From positions 1-37,456 of the forward strand of contig JAOUPQ010000003.1 in the NCBI GenBank assembly GCA_029879765.1: a stretch of DNA of 37,456 nt, read 5' to 3'. Below the pieces are notes generated by a model. It saw only the letters and a list, made by a program, of their open reading frames with translations. It made no database searches and had not been told where the DNA came from. Of this stretch, positions 8,749 through 17,898 are shown in pieces. The stretch is from Nitrospinota bacterium. Its GTDB lineage: Bacteria > Nitrospinota_A > UBA7883. The translations under genes and the position numbers were made by a program. Positions within the stretch are counted from its first letter, which is position 1. Each line of letters opens with the position of its first letter.

Positions 8749-9405
8749 TCAGCCGGGTTTTCGCATCCGCGCCGCCAGGTTGAATATTCCTGCTCGTCCC
8801 AGGCTCTCCAGCCGCAGCCCCGCCGAAGAGGCCATGGAAGCCAGATCCTCCTCCCCGAACAGGTGGATGTCAAACCCATGCCTTCCGTGCCACCACCGGT
8901 AGAGTTTGCCCGGAGCGCTGTTCGTCGGGGCCAGCAGGGTCAATTGCCCCCCTGGCCGCAGCACTCGCGCCGCCTCCAGGAAAAACAGGGGGGGCGACTC
9001 CATGAACTCCAATGCGCCCGCGCAGAGCACGACGTCGAAAACCGGCTTGAAAGGCAGAGACTGGGAGTCCGCCACCAGCGCGTCCATCCCCTCGTCCCTG
9101 GCCCTGACCACCATGGAAAAAAGCGCGTCCAGCGCCACATAGGCTTTCGGCTTTTGCAAAGCCAGCCGTTTGGCATACCATCCCGCGCCACACCCTGCGT
9201 CCAGGATAACCAGCCCCGTTATGGAGCCGAGTTGGCTGGCCACAGCATTGTACTCGGCGTTTTTCAGCCACGCCCAGGCGCCCTTCTCGCTGTTCTCTCC
9301 ATACTCCTTGGCCGCAGCGTCGAAGTAGCTGTTCACTGCCCCCCTGCGGATGCTGTCTCCGGGGATGGGGTCTTCTGGTCCGCTCTGGGAAAATGGCTCG
9401 TTCAT
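8749..9405 (-). CDS. class I SAM-dependent methyltransferase
   Basis: Motif I VILDAGCGAGWYAKRLA, motif II VALDALFSM, FDVVLCAGALEF, EAARVLRPGGQLTLLAP. Confidence 0.88.
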   Translation of the reverse strand: MNEPFSQSGPEDPIPGDSIRRGAVNSYFDAAAKEYGENSEKGAWAWLKNAEYNAVASQLGSITGLVILDAGCGAGWYAKRLALQKPKAYVALDALFSMVVRARDEGMDALVADSQSLPFKPVFDVVLCAGALEFMESPPLFFLEAARVLRPGGQLTLLAPTNSAPGKLYRWWHGRHGFDIHLFGEEDLASMASSAGLRLESLGRAGIFNLAARMRKPG

Positions 9406-9511
9406 CTGGATATTCTGTTTTGATTAGAGGCGAAAGTTAACATGTCGGATCAAGTATAGCAGAAACCATGGGGGGAGCCGGAGCTTGCGCAAGAGAAGGC
9501 CGCCGGGCCGG

Positions 9512-10051
9512 TCAGTTGAGTTTTTCCCCTGTGAATCCGGAAGTTCCGCTGCACTCCGTGTTGTAATTGAGCAAGGTGATTTCCACAATATAGGCCCCCG
9601 CCACTCCCTTGTCGGTGAATTTCCCCTCAAACCTCTGGTGGATATCCACCGGCCCGGCGTCTCCGGCGTTGGGCCAGTGATCATAGCTCTCGGCGAAAAA
9701 TGTTCCATCTTCGGCCACAGTGCCGTTCATGTTGGTCGAATCGCCCTGGGCGCCGGCCTGGGCCGCCTGGCGCATGTTGATCAGATTCCAGTTGAAATCG
9801 ATGGAGTGCAGCAGAATATTTTCCCCATCCTGGGTGACTTCCACCCTGAATTCCTGACTGGGGAGCGGAGTCATCGACATGGCCAAACCGGTGGTTTTTT
9901 CCTGACACCGCAGATTAACCGGGTCGGTGATGATCAGGTATGTTCCACCGAAGTTGATGGTGGTGCTGGAGCTTCCCTCGATACATCCGGAGGCGAACAA
10001 GGCAAAGGATAAAAACAGGGGGGCCAAGGCCTTCATGGGAAAAAAATTCAT
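9512..10051 (-). CDS. putative lipoprotein, unknown function
   Basis: MNFFPMKALAPLFLSFALFASGC signal peptide and lipobox; GGAG upstream of the 10051 start, preferred over 10072. Confidence 0.65.
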   Translation of the reverse strand: MNFFPMKALAPLFLSFALFASGCIEGSSSTTINFGGTYLIITDPVNLRCQEKTTGLAMSMTPLPSQEFRVEVTQDGENILLHSIDFNWNLINMRQAAQAGAQGDSTNMNGTVAEDGTFFAESYDHWPNAGDAGPVDIHQRFEGKFTDKGVAGAYIVEITLLNYNTECSGTSGFTGEKLN

Positions 10052-10134
10052 AGCGATACTCCATGCATACAATACAACCAGGCGTATAACATCCTGCGTC
10101 CAATATACTCCAACCGGTACTGCCGGTCAAAATG

Positions 10135-11166
10135 TTAACAGATGCGGGGCAATATTTCCCCATGGGGCATGTTGATCATCCTCTCCCCCCCCACCACGGA
10201 GGCGCTGGACACCCTTCCTGCCCGGCCTTCTTCCACGCGCCCTATGACCGCGGAGAGCTTTCCCAGGGGGTGGGCGCGCATTATGGCCAGGGCCTTTTCC
10301 ACATCCTTTTCGGGGGTAACCACCACCATCTTCCCCTCGTTGGCCACCACCATCGGATCCAGCCCCAACAGCTCGCACGCTCCGGCCACCGCCGTGGCCA
10401 TGGGGATGGCGCGCTCGTCCAGACGGATGGCCACGCCGGAGTCCGCAGCGATCTCGCATATGGTGGTGGCAAGCCCGCCCCGGGTGGGGTCGCGCATCAC
10501 ATGAGCGTCAACTCCCCCATCCAGCAGCGCCCGCGCCAGGGTGTGCAGCGCCGCGGTGTCGCTTTGTATCGGGGACTGAAAGCGCAATCCCTCCCGCTCG
10601 GACATCACGGCGATCCCATGGTCGCCAATGGTTCCGTTGATTATCACCACGTCTCCCGGACGCGCGCCAGAGGCGTGGATCTGCACCCCATCCGGGCGGT
10701 ATCCCACGCCGGAGGTGTTTATGAATATGCCGTCCGCCTTGCCGTGGGGGACCACTTTTGTGTCTCCACAAACGATCGGCACACCCGACGCTCTGGCCGC
10801 TTGGCCCATGGACCGCATCACCGTCCGCAGGTCCGCCAGCGGGAAGCCTTCTTCCAGGATCAGCCCGACGCTGAGGGCCACAGGAATGGCGCCGCTCATG
10901 GCCAGGTCGTTTATGGTGCCATTGAACGCCAGGTCGCCGATATTCCCCCCCGGAAAGGCCCAGGGGGAGACCACATAGCTGTCGGTCGTGAAGCTAAGCC
11001 AGGCGCCCGGTATGGTGAGAAGCGCGGAATCCTCCATGGGTGGCGCCCCATCGGCGCCATAGAGGGCGGGGACTATTGTCTTGCTGATCAGGTCATGAGT
11101 CAGCTTCCCCCCGGAGCCGTGGCCCAGAGAGACCAGATCCGCCCTGCTACTCACCATACCCTCCAT
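10135..11166 (-). CDS. hypE: hydrogenase expression/formation protein HypE
   Basis: AIRS-family sequence VSLGHGSGGKLTHDLISKTIVPAL...EDSALLTIPGAWLSFTTDSYVVSPWAFPGGNIGDLAFNGTINDLAMSGA; C-terminus ends PRIC as in HypE. Confidence 0.97.
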   Translation of the reverse strand: MEGMVSSRADLVSLGHGSGGKLTHDLISKTIVPALYGADGAPPMEDSALLTIPGAWLSFTTDSYVVSPWAFPGGNIGDLAFNGTINDLAMSGAIPVALSVGLILEEGFPLADLRTVMRSMGQAARASGVPIVCGDTKVVPHGKADGIFINTSGVGYRPDGVQIHASGARPGDVVIINGTIGDHGIAVMSEREGLRFQSPIQSDTAALHTLARALLDGGVDAHVMRDPTRGGLATTICEIAADSGVAIRLDERAIPMATAVAGACELLGLDPMVVANEGKMVVVTPEKDVEKALAIMRAHPLGKLSAVIGRVEEGRAGRVSSASVVGGERMINMPHGEILPRIC

Positions 11167-12244
11167 ATCTGTACGCCGCCGCGCAGGTGCCTTCCGAAGA
11201 GACCATGCAGGCCCCGATAGGATTGTCCGGCGTGCAGGCGGAGCCGAAGAGCCTGCACTCCGGAGGATCGTTGAGTCCCTTCAGTATCCGGCCGCAGATG
11301 CAGGCAGGGTTCTCCTTCGGCTCCGGCAGGGTGACGCCGAACTTTTTTGACGCGTCGAACTTATCGAACTCCTCGGAAATGGCCAGTCCGCTGTCCGGTA
11401 TCGTCCCCAGTCCACGCCACACCGCGTCGGACTTCACAAACACCTGCCGCAGTATCTGCTGGGCCTTCTTGTTCCCCTCCGGTTTCACTACACGGTAATA
11501 CTCGTTTTCCACCTCCGCCCGCCCTTCGGCAGCCTGGCGCGCCAGCATGGCCAGCCCCTTCAGGATATCCAGCGGCTCAAAACCGGTGACCACGCAGGGC
11601 ATGCTGAATTTCTTCGCCACTGGAATGTACGCGTCGGCGCCTATGATGGCGGAGACATGGGCGGGGCATATGTATCCGTCCAGTTTGATTTCGCCGGAAG
11701 TGAGAACCTCCATGGGCTCCGGCATGGTCTTGTGGGCGCACAGCACGGAGTAATTGGCGATTCCTTCCCGTCTGGCCTCCAGGATGGAACAGGCGATCAG
11801 CGGGGCGGTGGTCTCGAACCCCACACCGAGGAAAACCACTTCCTTTGCCGGATTCTCTTTGGCCAGCGCCACTGCGTCCAGCGGGGAGTAGACCACCCGG
11901 ATCTCTTTTCCCGAGCTGCGCTCTTTTTGCAGGGTGGAGCGGCTGCCGGGAACCCGGACCATATCCCCAAAGGTTGTGATGGCCACGTTGGGTTGGGCGG
12001 CGATCTCCACGGCGGTGTCTACATAATTTATCGGGGTGACGCACACGGGGCATCCCGGCCCGGAGACCAGTTTGATACTCTTTGGGATCATGGAGCGAAT
12101 ACCGTAGCGGTAAATCGCCATGGTGTGGGTGCCGCAAACCTCCATCAGGGTAATCTGGCGATCCAGCCCGGAGGCGGCTTTGCGGATATCATCCGCCAGC
12201 TTGTCGGCGGTTTCTTTGTCGCGGAATTCGTTTATGTATTTCAT
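11147..12244 (-). CDS. hypD: hydrogenase formation protein HypD
   Basis: MKYINEFRDKETADKLADDIRK...VCGTHTMAIYRYGIRSMIPKSIKLVSGPGCPVCVTP; start overlaps the hypC stop (ATGA), so the 12469 ORF start is not used. Confidence 0.97.
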   Translation of the reverse strand: MKYINEFRDKETADKLADDIRKAASGLDRQITLMEVCGTHTMAIYRYGIRSMIPKSIKLVSGPGCPVCVTPINYVDTAVEIAAQPNVAITTFGDMVRVPGSRSTLQKERSSGKEIRVVYSPLDAVALAKENPAKEVVFLGVGFETTAPLIACSILEARREGIANYSVLCAHKTMPEPMEVLTSGEIKLDGYICPAHVSAIIGADAYIPVAKKFSMPCVVTGFEPLDILKGLAMLARQAAEGRAEVENEYYRVVKPEGNKKAQQILRQVFVKSDAVWRGLGTIPDSGLAISEEFDKFDASKKFGVTLPEPKENPACICGRILKGLNDPPECRLFGSACTPDNPIGACMVSSEGTCAAAYRYGGYGE

Positions 12245-12471
12245 CCGTCTGGGTTTTCCGTGTCGAGTATGTCCCGCATAAGTCGTATGGTCTCCTCCGC
12301 CGCTTCGGGGTCCACCTTTTCGATGGCGAACCCGGCGTGGATCATCACATAATCGCCCACCTCTACACCGTCGAGCATCATCAGGCTGGCCTCCTTGCGC
12401 ACCCCGCCGATCTCCGCGACGCAACGGTATTCCGATATCTCCACCACTTTCATCGGCACAGCCACACACAT
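12241..12471 (-). CDS. hypC: hydrogenase assembly chaperone HypC/HupF
   Basis: 76 aa; N-terminal MCVAVPMKV motif; GDYVMIHAGFAIEKVDPEAAEE. Confidence 0.96.
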   Translation of the reverse strand: MCVAVPMKVVEISEYRCVAEIGGVRKEASLMMLDGVEVGDYVMIHAGFAIEKVDPEAAEETIRLMRDILDTENPDG

Positions 12472-12475
12472 GGTT

Positions 12476-14764
12476 CTATTTCTCCTTTCCTGCCAGGATT
12501 CTTTGTCCGGCGATCAGCGCCTGGCCCAGGGCGATGCCTCCATCGTTGGGCGGGACGCGGCGGTGGCGGAAAACGGTGAAGCCATCTTCCCGCAGCCTCT
12601 GGCCCAGCCTGTCGCTCACATACCGGTTCTGGAACACTCCGCCGGACAAGAACACCCGGTCCAGGCCCGTCTGTTTTTTCAGTCGCATGGCCACGGTCGC
12701 GGCGCCCTGCACCACGGCCTGATGGAACCTGGCGGCGATGAATTCCGTGGGCTTTTCCCGGATCACGTCCTCCACCAAAGCCTGGAATACCGGATAAAAG
12801 TCTAGAATCGGCAAGCCGTCATTCTCCACGACGCCCATCGGGTAACCTTCCTCCACAGGATTTTCAAGCGCCATTTCCAGCTCCAGGGCCGCCTGCCCCT
12901 CGAATGTTATCTTGGAGCGAATGCCGACAAGAGCCGAGGCCGCGTCGAACATTCTTCCCATGCCGTGGGAGAGGGGGGAGTTGAGCCTGTTGGTGGCCAT
13001 TTTCAGAATATTATTTTTCGTGTCCTCACTCAGCTCAATCAGCCAGGAAAGGGGCATCCGGGGGATATTTGGCCCATATATCCCGCCCAGGATGGCCAGG
13101 GCCACTCGCCACGGCTCCTGGATCGCCTTGTCGCCTCCCGGAAGAGGAACGGGGCTGACAGAACCCATCCGCTGATATCCATTGATCCCCCCGACGAGGA
13201 ATTCACCTCCCCAGATTCCCCCATCCTCGCCATAGCCTGTGCCATCGAAAATGATTCCGATGGCCTCTCCCTCCTGGTGGGTTTCCGCCATCAAGGACAC
13301 CATATGGGCATGATGATGCTGCACCGCCACCGTGGGGGCCATCTTCTGCTCGCTGGCCCAGTGGGAGCTCATGTAATCTGGGTGCATGTCATGCGCCACC
13401 GCCTCCACCTCCTTGATGTCCAGAAGCCGCATGAACCTTTCGATGGTCTCGCCGAGAGCCTCATACACGCTCTTATGTTTCAGGTCACCAATATGCTGGC
13501 TCAAAAACGCCTTGGATCCCTTTATCAGGCAGAAGGTGTTTTTCAGGTCCCCCCCCACCGCCAGGATGGATGGATACTCCCTGTTCAACATGATCGGCAC
13601 CGGCGCGTATCCCCTGGAGCGGCGCAGCACCACGCTTCCATGGGACATGGGCCGCTCGATGGAGTCATCCTCCCGGGTGTGGATCTCCCGGTCGTGGGTC
13701 AGGAATGCGTCCGCCACTCCCCCAAGCTTCTCCAGCGCGTCCTCGTCCTTGAAGACTATCGGCTCATCGGAATTGTTGGCGCTGGTCATGATCATGGCGC
13801 CCAGGAACGCGTCGCTCATGATCAGGTGATGCAGGGGGGTGTATGGCAGCATGGCGCCGATGTACCGGTTGCGGGGCGAGGCTGATTTCATCAGACGGGA
13901 GTATTTCTTCTCCACCAGGATAATGGGCCGGCTGTGGGACTCCAGCAGCGATCGCACCGTGTCGTTTTCCATGATGAAAGGAATCAGCGCCCCGTAGCTG
14001 GGGAACATTACCGCGAACGGTTTTTCGTCGCGTTTCTTCAGCTCCCGGAGGCGATGCACCGCTTTTTCATCCAGCGCGTTTACAGCCAGGTGGTATCCCC
14101 CGATCCCTTTTATCGCCACCACGTGCCCCCTCTTTAGCTGAATCATTGTGGCCTCGAGAGGGTCGGTATAACTTGCTGGCTTGAAATTGGAGTCCCGATA
14201 GGTGAGCCTGGGGCCGCAGGAGTGGCAACCTATCGGTTGGGCATGGAACCGGCGGTTCTGGGGGCTTTCATACTCCGCTCGGCATTCGGAGCACATGCTG
14301 AACCTGCCCATGGTGGTGTTGGGCCTGTCATAGGGGATGTCTGTAATGATGGAGTAACGGGGGCCGCAATCGGTGCAGCTGATGAATGGATAGCGGTATC
14401 TCCGGTTTTGCGGATCGAAAAGCTCCCGTATGCATTGCTTGCAGACGTCAGAATCCGGCGCTATAAGCGCGGATTTCTCCCCTTCGCCCATGCTCTTTTC
14501 GATGCTGAACCCGCGAGTGGATTTTAATTCAATGGATACTTCTTCCAGCTTGATAATATGGGCCATGGGCGGGGCCTCGTTCATAACTCTCTGCGCGAAG
14601 GCATCAACCGATTTTTCCGGGCCCTGGATCTCTATCTCCACCCCTTTGCCATGGTTTAGCACATGACCGGCAAGGTTCATGTAGTTGGCCAGGTTATATA
14701 CAAAAGGGCGGAATCCCACTCCCTGGACGATTCCCTCGATCTTGATCAGGGTTCGTTTCATCAT
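12476..14764 (-). CDS. hypF: carbamoyltransferase HypF
   Basis: Acylphosphatase motif GIVQGVGFRPFVYNLA; zinc-finger motifs CKQCIRELFD...CTDCGPRYS; YrdC-like and Kae1-like regions (VQHHHAHMVSLMAE). Start set at MMKRTLIKIEG. Confidence 0.96.
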   Translation of the reverse strand: MMKRTLIKIEGIVQGVGFRPFVYNLANYMNLAGHVLNHGKGVEIEIQGPEKSVDAFAQRVMNEAPPMAHIIKLEEVSIELKSTRGFSIEKSMGEGEKSALIAPDSDVCKQCIRELFDPQNRRYRYPFISCTDCGPRYSIITDIPYDRPNTTMGRFSMCSECRAEYESPQNRRFHAQPIGCHSCGPRLTYRDSNFKPASYTDPLEATMIQLKRGHVVAIKGIGGYHLAVNALDEKAVHRLRELKKRDEKPFAVMFPSYGALIPFIMENDTVRSLLESHSRPIILVEKKYSRLMKSASPRNRYIGAMLPYTPLHHLIMSDAFLGAMIMTSANNSDEPIVFKDEDALEKLGGVADAFLTHDREIHTREDDSIERPMSHGSVVLRRSRGYAPVPIMLNREYPSILAVGGDLKNTFCLIKGSKAFLSQHIGDLKHKSVYEALGETIERFMRLLDIKEVEAVAHDMHPDYMSSHWASEQKMAPTVAVQHHHAHMVSLMAETHQEGEAIGIIFDGTGYGEDGGIWGGEFLVGGINGYQRMGSVSPVPLPGGDKAIQEPWRVALAILGGIYGPNIPRMPLSWLIELSEDTKNNILKMATNRLNSPLSHGMGRMFDAASALVGIRSKITFEGQAALELEMALENPVEEGYPMGVVENDGLPILDFYPVFQALVEDVIREKPTEFIAARFHQAVVQGAATVAMRLKKQTGLDRVFLSGGVFQNRYVSDRLGQRLREDGFTVFRHRRVPPNDGGIALGQALIAGQRILAGKEK

Positions 14765-14771
14765 TTCTCCC

Positions 14772-15434
14772 TTAACGCTCCTGGAGCAGGGAAAGCAGAA
14801 AGTCGTACCAGTCATCCATGCCATCGCCGGTTTTGGCGGAGACGTGGAACACTTTCAATGACTGGTTCACCTTCATGGAGTAATCCAGAAGCCGACCCAT
14901 GTCCAGATCCAGGTGGGGCAGCAGATCGGTCTTGGTGATGATCATGGCCGACGATGAGCGGAACGCTTTGGGGTACTTCACCGGTTTGTCCTCCCCCTCG
15001 GTGACGGAGACCAGGGCCACTTTCATCTCCTCGCCCAGGTCATAGGAAGCCGGGCAAACCAGGTTGCCCACGTTTTCGATGAACAGAAAACCGGGACCCG
15101 CAAAGCCCAGCTTCTCCAGCGCTTCCTCCACCATGGCCGCGTCCAGATGGCAGGCGGACTGGGTGTTGATCTGTATTACAGGGGCCCCCGTGGCGGCGAT
15201 CTTTCTGGCGTCGTTGTCGGTCTGTTGATCCCCCTCCAGCACCGCGATGGGAACCCTCGATTTAAGATCCTCGATAGTCTTCACCAGCATGGTGGTCTTG
15301 CCGGAACCTGGGGAGCTGATGAAATTGATGGCCACTATCCCCCTCTGCCGCAGCTTCTCTCTTATGCCTGCGGCTATCTGGTCGTTCTTCGACAGAACGT
15401 CCTTTTTGACATCAATTATCCTCACCCCGATCAC
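14772..15434 (-). CDS. hypB: hydrogenase nickel incorporation GTPase HypB (no His-rich N-terminus)
   Basis: P-loop SSPGSGKTTMLVKTI; VLEGDQQTDNDARKIAATGAPVIQINTQSACHLDA; NVGNLVCPASYDLGE. Confidence 0.96.
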   Translation of the reverse strand: MIGVRIIDVKKDVLSKNDQIAAGIREKLRQRGIVAINFISSPGSGKTTMLVKTIEDLKSRVPIAVLEGDQQTDNDARKIAATGAPVIQINTQSACHLDAAMVEEALEKLGFAGPGFLFIENVGNLVCPASYDLGEEMKVALVSVTEGEDKPVKYPKAFRSSSAMIITKTDLLPHLDLDMGRLLDYSMKVNQSLKVFHVSAKTGDGMDDWYDFLLSLLQER

Positions 15435-15772
15435 TCCACGGAAATGTTATCCACATACAATTCCTCCCCGCTGACTATCCTTCCCCCGAAGGCGCCGCAT
15501 TGGGGGCAGATGGCCAGAGGATTGTCCGGTTTAAACTCCCGGGCGCACTCCCCGCACACCGCCCTGGCTGCCACCCTCTCGATCACCAGCTCGCTTCCTT
15601 CCGCCGCCGTGCCCATGGCGCAGGCGGAGTAGCAGAATTCCACTGCCCCAGCCTCCACGCCAGAGAGCTCCCCAACGGTCACATTGACCTTCATCACCCT
15701 GGCGCCCCCCTCCTCATTTAGCCGGGACACGGCTATATCCACAATGCTCATGGCCACAGACATTTCGTGCAT
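15431..15772 (-). CDS. hypA: hydrogenase maturation nickel metallochaperone HypA
   Basis: MHEMSVAMSIVDIA N-terminus; zinc site CGECAREFKPDNPLAICPQCGAFGG. Confidence 0.93.
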   Translation of the reverse strand: MHEMSVAMSIVDIAVSRLNEEGGARVMKVNVTVGELSGVEAGAVEFCYSACAMGTAAEGSELVIERVAARAVCGECAREFKPDNPLAICPQCGAFGGRIVSGEELYVDNISVE

Positions 15773-15789
15773 GGCCTCGGCCGCGCCTT

Positions 15790-16299
15790 CTACCTGTCCA
15801 CCGTCACTTCCGCCGCCACCGGCGTCGCAAGCTTCATGGTGGAGGAAACGGGGCAATGGGCCGCCGCCAGGTCTATAAGCTCCCTGGTTTTAGCTTCATC
15901 GGCGGTGGTTTTGAGCCGGACTTTATACGACACATTCCGGAAACCCGGATTAACGTCCGCCACGTTGAACAACCCCCGCAGGTCGATATCTCCTGTCAGT
16001 TCCACATTCACCGCCTCCAGCTCGATATCCAGCATGGCGGCGTATTCCACGAACACCGCGCTGACACAGGATCCCAGCGCCATCAGCATCATCTCCATCG
16101 GGTTGGGGGCCTGGTCGTCCCCGCCGGAAGGAACCGGATAGTCCGACATGACAACATGGGTCCTGATACGGTTTTCGTTGAGCAGGCCGCCTTTCCATTC
16201 TGTGGACACACCAGGCCGATACACCGCGGCCTCAGGTTTTTTAACGAAGAGCGCCTTGCGGCTGGTCAGGATGTCTTTAAGAGGACGTCGCTCATTCAA
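15790..16299 (-). CDS. OsmC/Ohr-family protein
   Basis: DYPVPSGGDDQAPNPMEMMLMALGSCVSAVF; C-terminal HCPVSSTMKLATPVAAEV. Confidence 0.85.
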   Translation of the reverse strand: MNERRPLKDILTSRKALFVKKPEAAVYRPGVSTEWKGGLLNENRIRTHVVMSDYPVPSGGDDQAPNPMEMMLMALGSCVSAVFVEYAAMLDIELEAVNVELTGDIDLRGLFNVADVNPGFRNVSYKVRLKTTADEAKTRELIDLAAAHCPVSSTMKLATPVAAEVTVDR

Positions 16300-17776
16300 G
16301 TCCGGCTCTCCTGTGGATAAAATCGAGCATCACGCGCACCCCGGCGCCGGTCCCCCCTTTGCGGATATACCCTTTCTCCTTGTCGGAGAAAGCCGTGCCC
16401 GCGATGTCCACATGGGCCCACTTGCCGGTGACATGCTTTTTCAAAAACGCCGCCGCCGTGCTGGCGCCGCCGCCCCTGGGCCCTATGTTGGCCACATCCG
16501 CCACCTGGCTTTTTATGTCGTCCTCATATTCCTGGAACAAAGGAAGAGGCCACAGCTTGTCCCCGGTGCGCATGCCGGATTCGCGAAGCTGGCCGATCAA
16601 CTCGTCGTCGTTGCCGAACAGGCCGGAGCAATGGGCGCCTAGGGCCACCATGCAGGCGCCGGTGAGGGTGGCGAAATCCACGGTGCAGTCCGGCTTGTAC
16701 CGCCCGGCATAGGCCAGGGCGTCGGAGAGAATCAGCCGACCCTCGGCGTCGGTGTTGAGCACCTCCATGGTGACGCCGGATAGACCGGTGAGCACGTCGC
16801 CTGGCTTGGTGGCCGTGCCGGAGGGCATGTTTTCCGTGGCGGGGACCAGCCCCACCAGGTTCACTTTCAGTTTCATTATGGCCACCGCTGTCATGACGGC
16901 TATGGTGGCGGCGCCCCCGGACATGTCCGATTTCATCTCGTGCATATTCAGGGCTGGCTTGATGGAGATGCCGCCGGAATCGAAGGTCAGCCCCTTGCCC
17001 ACCATCACTATCGGCTTCTGGCTCTTCGGTCCCTTCATGTATTCCATGACGATGAATTTCGGCTCCTCCTGGCTTCCTCTGGACACACCGATCAGGCCCC
17101 CCATCTTCATCTTCTCTATGGCTTTTCGTCCATGGACAGCGCATTTGAAGCCATGCTTTTTGCCCAGAGCGGCCGCCTGGTTCCCCAGATACGTGGGGGT
17201 GGCATAGTTGGCCGGAGTGTTGATAAGGTCCCTGGCCAGCATCACCGCGTCGGCCGTCGCAGCGCCGTTTTTCATCCCCTTTTCCGCCGCCGCGCCATGC
17301 CCCAGGATGACAATCTCTTCCAGCATAACTGGGGTTTTCTCTTTTTTGAAAGTATCGAAGTTATATAGCGCCAGCCTGGTCCCCTCCACCGTGGCCTGGG
17401 CGATGGTTTTCGCATCATCTTCCGAGCCAGCCAGTGACGCCATCGCCGAGGCGCAGCTTTTTACTCCAGCGGATTTTACCGCCCTGGCGGCCACTGCCGA
17501 AGCGTACCGGTACGAATCGCTGGTGGCGCCATCACGCTTGCCCACGCCCACCACCACCACATACCTGGCAGCAATAGCGCCCATGGTCTCCAGCGGCATG
17601 ACCTGCCCTCGTTTCCCCTCGAACTTGCGCCTCTTGGCCATGGCGCCCAGTTTCCCTTCCAGCGCCTTGTCCAGTTCCTGAAAGTCCCCTTTATCCAACT
17701 CCCCCTCGAACACGCCGATCACCAGCCCTTCGGCTTTTGACTCAACGGCTCGGGAGTTATCTACCCTGTATTTCAT
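16292..17776 (-). CDS. pepA: leucyl aminopeptidase (M17)
   Basis: M17 signature NTDAEGRLILSDALAYA; VGKGLTFDSGGISIKPALNMHEMKSDMSGGA. Confidence 0.96.
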   Translation of the reverse strand: MKYRVDNSRAVESKAEGLVIGVFEGELDKGDFQELDKALEGKLGAMAKRRKFEGKRGQVMPLETMGAIAARYVVVVGVGKRDGATSDSYRYASAVAARAVKSAGVKSCASAMASLAGSEDDAKTIAQATVEGTRLALYNFDTFKKEKTPVMLEEIVILGHGAAAEKGMKNGAATADAVMLARDLINTPANYATPTYLGNQAAALGKKHGFKCAVHGRKAIEKMKMGGLIGVSRGSQEEPKFIVMEYMKGPKSQKPIVMVGKGLTFDSGGISIKPALNMHEMKSDMSGGAATIAVMTAVAIMKLKVNLVGLVPATENMPSGTATKPGDVLTGLSGVTMEVLNTDAEGRLILSDALAYAGRYKPDCTVDFATLTGACMVALGAHCSGLFGNDDELIGQLRESGMRTGDKLWPLPLFQEYEDDIKSQVADVANIGPRGGGASTAAAFLKKHVTGKWAHVDIAGTAFSDKEKGYIRKGGTGAGVRVMLDFIHRRAGLE

Positions 17777-17898
17777 ATCAATTCCTTTTACACACTGATA
17801 CGCCCGGCGGCTCCGGACCCAGTTAGTTAATCAACCATGCCAGACTTATAGTATATTTGTAGAAAGCGGGAGGAGCAAGAGGATAACCAATGAGGATG

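Noticed and set aside
10135-11166. Possible selD (selenophosphate synthetase), attractive given the Sec codon
   Set aside because: HypE and SelD share the AIRS fold, but this protein lacks the SelD N-terminal Cys/Sec motif, ends in PRIC and sits in the hyp cluster, so it is HypE.
13039-13885. 306-aa plus-strand ORF inside hypF and similar ORFs opposite hypD/hypE
   Set aside because: Antisense frames of well-identified hyp genes, no domain motifs.
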